A DNA stretch of 64,000 bases from Cryptomeria japonica (taxonomy: Eukaryota > Streptophyta > Pinopsida > Cupressales > Cupressaceae), in contig NC_081406.1 of the NCBI RefSeq assembly GCF_030272615.1, forward strand, positions 187,112,891 to 187,176,890. Reading direction: 5' to 3'. Made by a program: the position numbers and the translations under genes. A model generated the notes under the pieces. It saw only the letters and a program-made list of their open reading frames with translations, did not search any database and was not told the origin of the DNA. Positions 1 through 11,491 of the stretch are shown here, one piece after another (the stretch's first letter is position 1; each line of letters begins with the position of its first letter).

Positions 1-640
1 TAGAACATCATAAAATGAGACTCCAAGCGAAAAAACAATGAGGCTTAGCTAAAAAGCAAGTGTAAGAGCTTGACCTAACCCTAAGACTACTGCCTAAGTT
101 CTAAAACATATGATGCTATTAAATTTGCAAGGTTATAAGACTGATATCAATTGTACTATAGGAATTACACACTTGATTTCTTTCATGGGTATGTATTGTT
201 CCAAGTTGTTTGACAAGTGATAATCATCATATACTACTACTGCCATGCATACAGCAAACTTTAATTTCCTTAGGTGATAGGTGTTGTGTAACAACATGGG
301 AACTCTCGCATACCCACCACTATCATTCTACATGACATCATCTGTGTTACTCTCCCTCTTTCTCTTCCTACATGTTGTTTCCTTCTTTAAAACATATTGC
401 AGGTACTCTAACTCATCATGTTGCTTTGTTGACACTATTTTCCACATCTACTCTGCTCATTAAAAACACATTCGAGAAGAATATTGCTACAGGTTTCCTT
501 GTTTGTCACGGTAATACACCCATGGTTCAATTTCAAACCCTATTCCTCCTATTCAATATACACACACAAATCCATCAGCCAATTTTCTTAGGAGAGCATA
601 CATGATAAAAATCAAAGAGGAAGTTGCAGACAAGAAATAA
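1..640. other. AT-rich intergenic sequence
   Basis: I see no gene here. Short open frames occur on both strands but show no motif and no codon-like conservation. The stretch is ordinary AT-rich plant spacer DNA. Confidence 0.5.
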
Positions 641-659
641 ATTCACTTCCTTCTATAGA

Positions 660-890
660 AGTGCAGACACAGTTGTAGTGGGGTATGGAGGGAGGAAGGG
701 AGAGAAGAAGACAAAGAGGGATGGGGTATGGAGGAAGGGAGAAGGGGAGAGAGCGAGAGAGAGTGGGATGAGGTATGGAGGAAGGGATAAGGGGAGAGAG
801 GGAGGGATGGGGTATGGAGGAAGGGAGAAGGGGAGAGAACGAGGGAGAGAGAGAGAGGGAAGAGGTATGGAGAGAGAGAGAGAGAGAGGC
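660..890. repeat. GA-rich purine tract (imperfect microsatellite)
   Basis: The plus strand is almost pure purine, built from GGGAGAG, GAGGAAGG and GGGGTATGGAGG words repeated with drift. The word GGGGTATGGAGG recurs at roughly 30-45 bp spacing, so this is an imperfect minisatellite built on a GA base. Open frames on both strands here are by-products of the simple repeat. Confidence 0.8.
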
Positions 891-929
891 ACCTTGTATG
901 TGTTTGAGAGGGGGAGACAATACACTTAC

Positions 930-1140
930 ATGTGTAAATATATGTTTAATATATTATATATTATATGTATATACACATATTATATATACAATATCATATT
1001 ATACACATATTATATATAGAATATCATATTGTACAATAGCGCGTACACGTTGTTTATAGTAAAAAGAGCGCGTACGCCTTATTTATAGGAAAACGAGCAC
1101 CTGCGCGCTGCTTACACCATAAGTACCCCCGTATGCGCTT
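930..1140. repeat. AT dinucleotide block and 29-bp GCGCGTAC tandem repeat
   Basis: An AT-rich block of ATATTATATA words runs to about 1030. It is followed by two 29-bp units (1038-1066 and 1067-1095) that both begin AGCGCGTAC and both contain TTTATAG, and then by a degenerate third unit. No gene is visible. Confidence 0.55.
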
Positions 1141-1199
1141 TTTAAACTTGTAGTACCCCATACGCACTTTTGATTGTTTAGGCTTCGAAATAGGCCTGG

Positions 1200-2413
1200 A
1201 TGACAAAGCTACGGTTTGGAAGTTTGATTTCCCTCTATTTCTCTCATTTTTTATGTGTTTTATTTTATCAACTTGGTTTATCAACTTTGTCATCATCAAG
1301 TTTACACTTCATCAAGTGGGTATTTCTAAAATTGCCACCATATTTTCACCCATCTTCTGAGCTTTCTAACCATATAATTTTTTTTCAATTTGAACAACAA
1401 TAACATACTATTATTGAATTTCTTTTACCAGTGTTTCCATAGTTCTCACAGACATAGGTGCGCCATTTTTTGAATAACTTTTGATATACTTATCTAAATT
1501 TAAAAAACTTTATATATTATTGTAGTGAACTTGATTCTTTACAATTTAAAAAAATAATATTGTATTTTTGGTTTGTTTAGTGCAACTTATGCTTCGCGCA
1601 TGAATAGGTATCTAATTTTCAAGATGTACTCGATTGGAAAAATCATTAAAAAACAAATACTCAACAAAAAATTACAAAAAAATACACATCTTCTAGTGCT
1701 CACTCTTAACTATCTTTCTGCCAAAGGATTTGTCAAAATACTAAATATAACTATGACTTTTTTGATGTGCACGTCAGACACTATGTAATGTTTTTCAGAA
1801 AAAATCAGGGTCAATTTTTCGTGTGCGAAGGATTTGACCCCCTTAATCTTATCCAATTTTGAAAAAGTTTAGTATTTTGGAAACTAGATTTGGAGTACTA
1901 CAATATTTGTTCTTTGATTATCTTCATATCTTGAGTGGATAACTTTCAAATTTTGCCTCCAAGTTCAGGTTCACCTGATTTCAGAAAAGAAAAAAAAAGT
2001 GTCCACTTATACCCCCCTTTCTGACCACCATCTTTGTGCACTTACCCAGCAATTGAAATACAGAAAGAGCAGAGTATACAACATGAGACACCAACTTTAC
2101 ATGAAAAACCCAACAAGGGAAAAACCATGGTGAGCAAGCTGCTTGGAGCTACTGTCCAAATCCAGCCTAACAAAGAAAACTAGATTACATTAGTTTTTAT
2201 GGGCTACAACCTAAAGGAAGTTGCAAATCCCTAAAATATAGTTTTATGGATACAACAAAAGGAAGATCATTAATCCCTAATAATTATAAGACTTACGAAA
2301 GGAGGCTACAAACTTAGAATAACATGAATACCTAATAAACTTCCACTGCAACAATTCTACTTGACAATATCAACTGTTTTTGGCTCATTGCCTCCAACAT
2401 ACTTTTGATATCA
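1200..2413. other. Intergenic sequence, nothing recognised
   Basis: This is AT-rich DNA with scattered short frames. I found no motif, terminal repeat or tandem array. Confidence 0.5.
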
Positions 2414-2800
2414 TTAAAATGTAGTTACATTTAGCTCACTACCTTTGGTACACATTAAGCATTTCTTCACCACACCGTACAATTGACAATGATTTGATCT
2501 TTCATTTATATCTTCCGCAAGAATCAACAAGCTTTCTCTAATTGGCCAAGATGAAATGTGTAGATATGAAGCATACATCATCAAAAGGTTGGCCCCAAAA
2601 TCATCCACAAAGAAAGGAAAAACAACTGTAGTCCAAACCAAGAGTAAAGAGGACCAAAAACATTTTATCACATCTCCATTCTAGCACATACGTCAAAGTA
2701 TTGATGCAGAAGCTCTAAGTCGGCCCGACAAACATATATCCTTCCATACATTTTATCCATACCACAAATAGTACTAGAGAGAATATGAACCATTATAAAG
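2414..2800 (-). pseudogene. Unidentified ORF remnant on the minus strand
   Basis: An open frame of 85 codons (2414-2671) reads like real protein, with mixed hydrophobic and charged residues, the phrase SSWPIRESLLILAEDINERS and two Cys in VKKCLMCTKG. Just upstream, in a different frame, is a second protein-like stretch (DKMYGRIYVCRADLELLHQY). The two are separated by a frameshift and adjacent stop codons. I do not recognise the family. A degenerate transposon ORF or a pseudogene exon are both possible. The composition contrasts with the low-complexity chance frames nearby, and that contrast is the only support. Confidence 0.3.
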
Positions 2801-3740
2801 AGCAGAAACAATCATTGTATGAAATATAAAAACATTACAAAACACCCTCTTTTACATTATCACACAAAATTGAGTTGGTGCAAGCAAATGGATACTAAAC
2901 TCAGTAGCATAGTCAAACCAAAAACCACTCAAAAGTACACTGATCTAGCTTTTCAAAAACGTCTTGTTTCAAAAAATGCATGTCAAGGTGAAAAGCTATG
3001 ACGATTTTCCCAATCTTGGTAAAGTTGCCAAAAAATGAAAAAAATAGCACCCAAGGGTCCAATCTCCTAGACACCTATATAATCGAGGACTAGTGGGGCA
3101 AAAAAAAAGCCTCGTCAACCTACCCCAAACATAGCAGTGAGCAAGTGGCAGAGCCCTAGTGCTATGGTGGTTTACACACATTGCTAAAGAGATTAGCCCC
3201 CACTACTATATGTGACCTCTCGTGAACAAATATATGTGATCAAGCACCAATAAAAATTCAAATTTTTCAATGATTAAGAAAATAAAAAATTTAGTCAATA
3301 AAAAATTGTAAATCATACCTTCCAACAATCGATTACGTGTAGACTATATGGGATGAGGTAGGTAGGGGTAGACAAAATATTCACCCGAGAATATAATATT
3401 TTTAGAAACCATGACTGCAAACGCTTGACATGTGATCATGCTAGTTGTGGAATGGTTTATATGGACTATATGAATTTGTACAATCATATGAACTATACAA
3501 AATGGAAATGAGATAAAAAAATTCTTCTTAGACCCAGCGATAAATGCGTTTGATTTTGATAATTTGACAAGTGATTGTAGGGTCTTTGGATGACAATTTT
3601 GGTCCAAAGTGCTTAGAAAATTTGGCTACCTCCTAGATTTGGCAACCTTCACCCAAATTGAAACCCATGTAATTTGGCCATTTATGTCAAATTTTGACAA
3701 AATGAAAGCCAAACATAACTTTCTATTATGACTTAGATTT
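2801..3740. other. Intergenic or element leader, no gene seen
   Basis: The first part shows nothing. The part from about 3350 to 3740 may be the leader of the minus-strand LTR element whose primer-binding site lies at 3987-4000. No coding sequence is recognised. Confidence 0.4.
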
Positions 3741-4050
3741 AATTGTGAAGTCCTTTCAACCCCAAAATGTACCCAAAAAACTTTTAAATCCTAATTATGT
3801 CCCTTAGTTTTGAGAAGTTGTTCATAAATTGGAGCTCTGATACCATGTAGGAGTTGATTGTAAACTCCTCAGACCCCAAGATCACTTGCAATTTAATTGT
3901 GAAGTCCTTTCAGCCCCAAAATGCACACAAAAAACTTTTTAAATCCTCATTATGTCCCTTAGTTTTGAGAAGATGTTCATAAATTGGAGCTCTGATACCA
4001 TGTAGGAGTTGATTGTGAACTCACCCCAAGATCACTTGCAAAACAAAAAT
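3741..4050 (-). repeat. 155-bp tandem duplication covering a PBS and LTR end
   Basis: Two units (3741-3895 and 3896-4050) are near copies. Each contains GAGCTCTGATACCA, the complement of a TGGTATCAGAGC primer-binding site matching plant initiator tRNA-Met. In each unit this is followed by TGTAGGAGTTGATTG, the LTR end read on the other strand. The junction of LTR and leader has therefore been duplicated as a block. Confidence 0.75.
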
Positions 4051-4360
4051 AAACTTCTAGAGGAGAGAATTTCAAGAATAGTTTTCTTGATTATGAATGC
4101 TTGATTGAATTGATTGAATATGAAATGTAAATAAGATGCCTTTCTTATAAAGACAAGGTTTATAGGTAGGATTAGACAAGATTGAAACAAATAAAGTAAC
4201 AATTATTAAATGACATAGGAAACAAGATATAAATGCCAAAAGATAAGATAATATCTAATGATAACTAACAACCTTCTAGAAAGATTCCCTAGGACCTAAG
4301 TAAACTTAACATGTGAATTGGACCCACTAGTGAGATGGATAGGTAAAATGCTTATTCACA
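4001..4360 (-). mobile_element. Copia-like LTR (minus strand), about 360 bp
   Basis: Read on the minus strand, the segment starts TGTGAATAAG and ends CTCCTACA. TGGTATCAGAGCTCC, a perfect initiator tRNA-Met type primer-binding site, follows at once. A TATAAA-like word lies inside. This is the expected layout of a 5' LTR followed by PBS on the minus strand. I did not find a second LTR at lower coordinates, so the element looks truncated or lies mostly outside the recognisable sequence. Confidence 0.6.
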
Positions 4361-4390
4361 CCAATAAGGAAGAAGGTGGACAAGTATTTG

Positions 4391-4825
4391 TTATCTCATC
4401 ATTTATCCTCCATAGCAAGAGTGAGTCATCCTATAAGTTTTTATTCGAGTCTTTCTCCTTCTAGAAATCCCTTGGTTCAACCCATAATTCGTTTGTAAAT
4501 TGTCTCTTAATTCGTAGTGCCAAGTTTTAATGGTCTGCTTGAACCCCATGAACTCATTGAACCATTTTGAAGGGAGTTCATAATGTTCATTTAGATTCCA
4601 CAGGTTCTAAGGTGTCAGAAAGGTTTTCATGCTAACGTTCACTCAAAGTGTTTTGCAGCGGTTCTTTTTCATGGTTGTCGATGATGTGTTCTATCCTCTT
4701 TCTCCAGGTCATGAACCTTTTGAACCTAGTTCAAACTGTTCAGCGGTGTTCAACATATTCAAAGCAGTTCAAAAGACCGGCGGTACTTAACAGAGCTAAT
4801 CTTTTCAAGGAGAATTTTCTCAAAG
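4391..4825 (+). repeat. Direct repeat copy 1 (430-bp, LTR-like)
   Basis: This segment is repeated at 5701-6130 with a constant offset of 1310 bp and only scattered substitutions. It contains many GTTCAA and GAAC words. The two copies flank a fragment of Ty3 integrase, as remnants of an LTR or a segmental duplication of an old Ty3 element would. Copy 1 joins directly to the integrase near 4822. Confidence 0.65.
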
Positions 4826-5538
4826 ATTGCATCCTTGTCCGTTTTGGGGTCCCTCAGAAGATCGTTGCAAATAACGCATCGTATTTCTCCTCTGAAGAAT
4901 TGACTATGTTCTGCTATGAACACCAAATTACTCTCTCACACTCCTCCTATTATTTCCTGCAAGGTAATGGGTTAGCAGAATCGAGCAATAAGAACTTGGT
5001 GGCAATCATGAAGAAATTAGTTGATGATAATGCCCGGAACTGGCATAAAAAGGTATATGAAGCCCTATGGGCAGATAGAATTACTCCTAAAAGAGTCATT
5101 GGGATGGCACCTTTTGAGCTGGTGTATGGGATTGGTGCAAAAGTTTCTTTACCCCTGGAATTGTCGACAGCCAAGCTTCAAACCGTAATCAAGGATTCAT
5201 TTTTCCAAACTGCTCTGGAGAAGAGAGTTATGTATCTAATGAGGTTGGAAGAGGAAAGAGAAATGTTAGTGGATAGAATTATTGAGCATCAAAGTAGGGT
5301 GAAGAAGATCTTTGATATGAGAGCTCGGCTAAGAGGTTTCCTTAAAGGAGATGAAGTACTGTTATGGGACAAGAGGAAAGAACCAAAGGGTGCTCACGGC
5401 AAATTTGACTCATTGTGGAAAGGTTCGTTCAATATTCATGAAGTGGTAGGATCGAATGCATTCAGACTGAATTATTCTGATAGAACAGTTATGCCCTATA
5501 CCTATAATGGGCAGGACCTCAAACTCTACAAACTTTAA
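4822..5538 (+). pseudogene. Ty3/Gypsy integrase fragment (C-terminal half)
   Basis: The frame reads through the second half of a retroviral-type integrase core and its C-terminal tail. VRFGVPQKIV is the usual lead-in to the second catalytic Asp, but here the Asp position reads ANNASYF in place of the family's DNG-type motif, so a catalytic residue is lost. The third acidic residue survives in GLAESSNKNL. A helical linker rich in Arg and Glu follows, then a GPY/F-like module (SLWKGSFNIHEV) with the Pro missing. The open frame extends upstream to 4648, but that part translates the direct repeat and is not integrase. There is no reverse transcriptase and no first catalytic Asp. It is a dead fragment of a Ty3 polyprotein whose product would insert element cDNA into chromosomes. 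Confidence 0.85.
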
Positions 5539-5700
5539 AATTTGTGGTTAAGAGTTCCTGTACATAGTAGATTAGTTGTTTGTCCTGTGTTTGTTTGGTG
5601 TGTGTCCCCTTTGCCCCCTTTTCTATTTTTACTGTGCGAAACCATAGATTTAGAGTTCTTTGAATTTTTCACAAAATACAATCCCCAGTTAGAGCCAATG

Positions 5701-6130
5701 TTATCTCGTCATTTATCCTCCATAGCAAGAGTGAGTCATCCTATAAGTTTTTATTCGAGTCTTTCTCCTTCTAGAAATCCCTTGGTTCAACCCATAATTC
5801 ATTTGTAAATTGTCTCTTAATTCGTAGCTCCAAGTTTTAATGGTCTATTTGAACCCCATGAACTCATTCAACCATTTTGAAGGGAGTTCATAATGTTCAT
5901 TTAGGTTCCACGGGTTCTAAGGTGTCAGAAAGGTTTTCATGCTAACGTTCACTCAAAGTGTTTTGCAGCGCTTTTTTTTCATGGTCGTCGATGATGTGTT
6001 TTATCCTCTTTCTCCAGGCCGTGAACCTTTTGAACCTAGTTCAAACTATTCAGTGGTGTTCAACATGTTCAAAGCAGTTCAAAAGATCGGTGGTACATAA
6101 CAGAGCTAATCTTTTCAAGGAGAATTCTCT
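5701..6130 (+). repeat. Direct repeat copy 2 (430-bp, LTR-like)
   Basis: This copy matches 4391-4825 and then continues into different sequence after GGAGAATT near 6125. It may be the body of an LTR whose 3' part runs towards 6550, just upstream of the decayed ORF at 6657. That would link copy 2 with the unknown ORF as one element, which is inference only. Confidence 0.6.
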
Positions 6131-6656
6131 TGGTGCAATGTACACTTTGAACTACTTGAACTCTCGTGAACTCGGTTCAGATTGTTCTTGCGTGTTCAAA
6201 TCAGGTGGGTCCCATGTGCTAAAAGACATGATGGAGCATTTATTGTGAAGTATGATGAAGATTGAACCATATCTCAGATGACGTCAACTGGTTGAGTTTT
6301 CAAGGCAAGTAATCATTTTTGGGAATTGGCGATTACTCCAAAAACGCCGCCATGCATTCAATGCACACGTGTGATGTCAAATCCCAATGCTTGGCATATT
6401 TGAGTTGACAATTGGAGTTAATGCACTAAATGAGTTCGTATCACTTCTTCACTATAAGGTATGAAGTGATTAATTTCTAAGAACTTGTTCTTCATTGCTG
6501 CGGAGTTTTGGATAGAAGTTTTATTTGCTGGTAGTCATCTGTTTCGTCTCAACTGTGAAGGTGAGTTTGTTTCTTGTCCTCTCCAATTATTTTTACCTAC
6601 TTTTCCTCTCTCATAATAAGATTTGCTGGGAAAATAAGGGTTGTTGTTTATGAAAT

Positions 6657-9600
6657 ATGAAGTCCACATTGCACCTTTTTGGGAATATTTTTAGTCTTGC
6701 ATGTACAAAGCCCATAGTCAGCGATACAGACTTGAAAGGAGAAAACCTGGAAGTTTTAAAGGAAAGGGTGTTCAAATGAATTGATGGTTCATTTGGTGTA
6801 GAAATTCTGAGTAGTGGTCTCATAGAAGCGGCAGCCTTTCCTCCTGCTATCCCTTGCCCAGAACTAGTTAGAGAATGTATTGCGAGGTATGATCCTATTT
6901 CCGAAACCATTAAAAGAGATAATGGTGAAACCCTCCTCGCAATTAACCGGGAAGTTGTTTCCTCTATTTTCAAATTACCTGATTATCAGTTCTCAAACTT
7001 TTGTCCCACCCAATCAATTACTGCGTTCAATGCAAATAAAACTGGACACCGGAATAATGTAGCAAAGTATTGGTTGAAGGTTCCCCAGAGGGGTGGCTCC
7101 AGATTACCCAAGTATCCCAACAAGAACCATATGCTTCCCCACATTCACGATGTCATGTTACTGCTACACCGGGTTAGAGGTTCTGCTGAGGCCTACAGTT
7201 TCGATGATTGGATTTACTGCTATGTACAATTGGTACTGGAAGGGAAGCAGTATCTTGATTGGGCAGAGCTGATTGCCGATTCCATGAGGGAGCAGCTGAG
7301 CATGGCCAAACAGTTCAAGTAGAATTTCTTCATGTCCTCATATCTAATATACTGCTTGGTATGTGTTAAAGAGATAGTGGGTATACCTCGACAGCTCGCT
7401 GAGGGAGAAGTTTCTATGTATGATTTTTACCCTATGTTATAGACGGATAATGCTTTGCAAGACTTTAGGAGAGTTCATAATGCCTTCCTGGGAGATTTAT
7501 GTTATGAGTTAATGAACATGAAAACCAAGAGGATGTTTGAGGATGCACAGGCATTAGTGAAGAAATAAGGTAGTTTCTTTGTTCAATTTCCCCACATTTG
7601 CTACATTGGAGTAGGCGGCTTTGAGGAAGAGCCTTTCAGGCTTCCTCATTTTTGTTCAGATTGTTTTGTTTTGGCTGAGATCTGTAGGCAGTTGGCTACC
7701 ATGATTAAGAAGTCTCAACCCAGGGATAAATGGGAGGATCATTTTCCTATTCAATTGGGTATTTTATCCTGCAGTTCAATGTCAGATGCTCTAAGTATTG
7801 GAGCCAACTTGAAAAACTTCAATTTTTCACTATATCATGAAAGAAAGGGCTTTGACAATAAGGGTTTCTCATGGAATCTTGGTTTGATGCCGCACCTTCC
7901 AATCTCACACCTGGAGGACTTTTGGGAAGATTGCAGTGATGAGCTTGAGGTTTTCAAAAGGGCAAACATGAGAATGGTTTTGGAACAAGTAGTTTCACTG
8001 CAGGTGAAACTTGACATAAATAAGCTTGAAGAAGATTATTTGGAGCTTTTTGAACCCGGATACTTAGACCAAGCTGAACCCGAAACATCCTGTATTAATT
8101 GCCATGGAGAAGAAGAGGATGACATACAGCTTAAAACAAAGAGGGTTTTGGAAAGAACTGCGGAATGGATTAACAAGAGAAGAACAATGAAACTAGGCAA
8201 CAAGATTGGTCCTACAAGAGGTAGTGAGGTTGCTCTGCATTCCCCAAAACATTTTTATAACCCTCCTTCTATGCATGTTCATGCAGGTAAAGATAAGAAG
8301 TCATCTTACACCAAGCACAAGCCCAATCCGGCTCTGGATTTTGTTGCTCCTCGATATACCAGGTCACGGAGTGCTGTGCAGAAGAGAATGGACCAGACCA
8401 AAGATATAGAGGCAAAGGACAAAATTCTTGATGCTCAGATTTTCGAAGTAGAGGACCTTCACAGTGACATTGTCAATACCATGGGTTCTCATGCAGTCAC
8501 TGTAGCCATGACGTCGCCACCTAAGGTGATCGGAGGAACAACCAATTCGAGTGCAACCCCTAAATGGCTAACCACTTCAGTGAGCAAGAAGCGGAGTTTC
8601 ATTCTAGTAACCATCCCAATTCAGGGCATGGTGGTTAAATACATAGAGAAGGGTCCCAAGCCAAAGAAGTTCAAGACAACTACCAGATTGGATACTGATG
8701 AAGAGACTGGGAAGTGGGTTGTTGAGATTGCTTCTTATAAGCCTAAAGATGAGAACAAGGAGGTAAATGCAGAGGACTTTGAGATCACCAAGGTGGAGCT
8801 CAGAAATATGAGTAGAGATTCGGATAATCACCTTTTCCAAGTATCAGCTAAGAAGATGCTCACTAGGTCAGAAAAAGATGGGCAGGAGAAAAGGGAGCTA
8901 AAGTGGCATATCAAAATTCTTGCCCAATTCATTGATAGCATCGGCTGCTTCGAAGCACTTCCCATATCCCATGCTACAGAAAGCTTTGATCCTACTTCAC
9001 CAAAGAACAAAAAGCTAATGAGTCAGGTTCAACGAGCTAAAAGCATCGCAAGGGCTGTGGAGAAATGGATTGAAGGAGTGATTAAAGATGGTGAAAAGTA
9101 TATCACAAGCTCCAGGAAGTTATGTGACGAGATGTAGAGCCTCATTGCAGAGATTCAGAACCAGATTTTGTCATGGGAAAAAGAAGAACATAAATTGGAA
9201 AATGTCTTACCTATGCTCACCAAAATAGAAGAGCACGGGGCCGCCAAATTTTTAGCAGAAAACTCAATCAAGTTGGTAACTGATGAGTGCCAACTTTTCG
9301 TATTGAAGAAGACTATAATGTGGCGGGTAATAACTTTCAAGTCTGTGATTTCCGATGCCAGGACTTCTGTTTATGAGCTTTAGGACCTTCAGTGCAGCTT
9401 GGTTATGACAACAAAGTGGCTAATTGGGACCACGATTGGTAGCTAGGAATTTGTGGTTTGAACAAGTAGGATGCAATAAAGGCTTTTAGGCTATACATGG
9501 AGAAAGTTAAGGCCAAAGGCAATTTCACTCCCGAAGATATAACACAAGTCGCTCGGATCAAGTCCATGACATTTATCAGTAACGATCAATTACCGAAGCA

Positions 9601-9757
9601 TGCCGAGAAAATGGTCAAGCACAGATGGGACAAAGAAGCCGCCAAAGCAAAAATCAATACCATGAAAAATCTGAGCCAATCTATAATCCAGGAGCTTGCA
9701 ACTGCCCACGACGCCAAGGAAAGTAGAGGAGAGGGTAATGATGGAAAAGAAGCATGA
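6657..9757 (+). pseudogene. Decayed ORF of unknown repeat family, copy A
   Basis: One reading frame can be followed from an ATG at 6657 to 9383, about 900 codons, broken only by stop codons at 6777 (TGA), 7320 (TAG), 7440 (TAG), 7566 (TAA), 9135 (TAG) and 9381 (TAG). The last part, to 9757, lies in another frame after one indel and carries one more TAG at 9467. The N-terminal third is globular, with NGETLLAINREVVSSIFKLP followed by a tract rich in aromatic residues. The middle is acidic and Lys-rich, and the C-terminus is helical with many Lys, Glu and Ala. No reverse transcriptase, integrase or zinc knuckle is seen. The architecture parallels the minus-strand remnant at 31150-33290. I do not recognise the family. 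A retroelement accessory ORF or a plant-mobile-domain-like protein are both possible. Confidence 0.6.
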
Positions 9758-10793
9758 CATATTGATAATGCTCTGCTTTTATTTTATGTGTTTTTCATGA
9801 TCTTGCAAATGACTTTGGGACATCTTTCCCTAAAATACTCTGTTCATTTTTATAACTGTTTAGGAGGAGGTCGAGTTTTAAGGGAAACCTCCTCTATTCT
9901 TTAAGACTATAAATTAGATGAAGGTAGATAGAGAAGGGGTTTTTTTAGAATAGGTAGCTTAGATTTTGGTTTTTAGAATTTCTGTGTTGGTTGGAAAAGA
10001 AGTCATCAATTTATTTTTGAAATATGAAATTGGAAAGGACTTATACGGGTGTTGTTGCGCCTTTGATGCATGAAATACAGATATATATAAAGATCATATG
10101 CGTTTTTGGGGAGGAAAAATCTTTGAGTTTTGAATCCGTGGAGTGGTATTTCTTTGCAAATAGTAATCCAATTAAATGGTTGTGATTACCTTTATGATGA
10201 TAGATTTCGTTATTAATCTGGGACTCCTTTCTATGTGATTGTAAAAGATATGTGTTTGAAAAGAGATTTTATTTCTCTTACCTATTTTTAAGAAATGTTG
10301 AATCGGTGTTTCTGAACTTTATTTCGATCACCTCTGTTTTTCATGTTGAAGCATTTTGAAAAATAGTTTATTCTGAAATATTTGTAAACCATTAGCCTCT
10401 CATCTAAGAATGAAGTAGGTAGCCTTATGTGCTTTCAGGTTAAAAGCATACCAGTTTAATTTAATTAGATTATTCCCTGAATAACTAATGGAGGGAGTTG
10501 TACCTATCAGAAATTTAGAGGGAAGTGGTGTGTATCACACTTAACCAACTGTTCAGTTGAACATTTGTCTTTCAAAGAAGGCGACAAGGTTTGAAACAAT
10601 TTAATTTAAAGAAAGGCAAAAACCTGTTCACTAACAGTATTGAGACAAAACTCATGAGAAGGCTCAATGAAACTTCTATTTTATTCTTAAATAAAAAATA
10701 TGTGTCAAATTTATAAATGAGTGATAGAATATACAAAATGAATCAAACCATTGTAATGTTCTACTACTTAAATAAGGTCAAAACTTACTAATT
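9758..10793. other. Possible 3' region of copy A, then AT-rich spacer
   Basis: A short inverted repeat, AGGAGG paired with CCTCCT, brackets a GTCGAGTTTTAAGGG segment near 9862-9895. Beyond it I see no gene and no terminal repeat. Confidence 0.4.
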
Positions 10794-11491
10794 TTAATAA
10801 AATATCATGTTATTTAAGCACTCATAAATAGAAAGAAAAAATGGCTTAACATATGAGGATACATTATTACTAGCATCAAAGTCATCATGTAATAAATCCT
10901 CAATAAGAGAAATATTATCATTGTGCACTGCAAAATGAGATAATAAAGTGGCAATAATATCTTCATGTGAAGCTAAGGTAGTATATTCATATTGCAAGCT
11001 ATCATCATGTTATGTATCACAAGGTAAAATTTTCATTAGTAACTGTAGAATCAACATAAAATGTAAAAGGATCATCGTCATCATCCTCGCCACTATCACC
11101 ATCACCACCACCACCACCACCACCACCACCATCATCATGATGCTTAAAAAAAGGTAGCTCACATTGATCATTATACTTAGATTCCTCACAAGATGCACAA
11201 TCAAAAGAACACAAATCCAAGTAGATATAAATAGGATTGTCATGGCAAGTAAGAGACATCATCACAAGACACATCAATATCGTGAATAACTAAATAAGGT
11301 ATATTCCCATCATATAAAGTGTCATACCTTGATGCATCAAATGAGAATAGGAAAAAATAAAAAAAAGTTAGGTCACTGTCATTAGCCATGAAAGAGATGT
11401 CACACTTAGAGAATAACCTGAAATAAATAATGAATGTGGTTATGAAAGAGGAGAAGATACCCTTGACAAATATCGAAAAATGCATGTGCAT
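10794..11491 (-). pseudogene. Degenerate minus-strand ORF with poly-Gly/Asp tract
   Basis: Three short frames follow each other on the minus strand in different phases and read like one broken protein. The first part is Asp- and Tyr-rich. Next comes DLCSFDCASCEESKYNDQC, with closely spaced Cys, then a Gly run followed by Asp encoded by the trinucleotide repeat at 11095-11135, and last the stretch ASHEDIIATLLSHFAVHND. No family is recognised. It could be a gag-like spacer of an old retroelement. Confidence 0.3.
11080..11140. repeat. (CAC/CAT)n trinucleotide microsatellite
   Basis: A run of CAC and CAT triplets, with about ten consecutive CAC units, lies inside the degenerate ORF and encodes its Gly/Asp tract on the minus strand. 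Confidence 0.9.
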
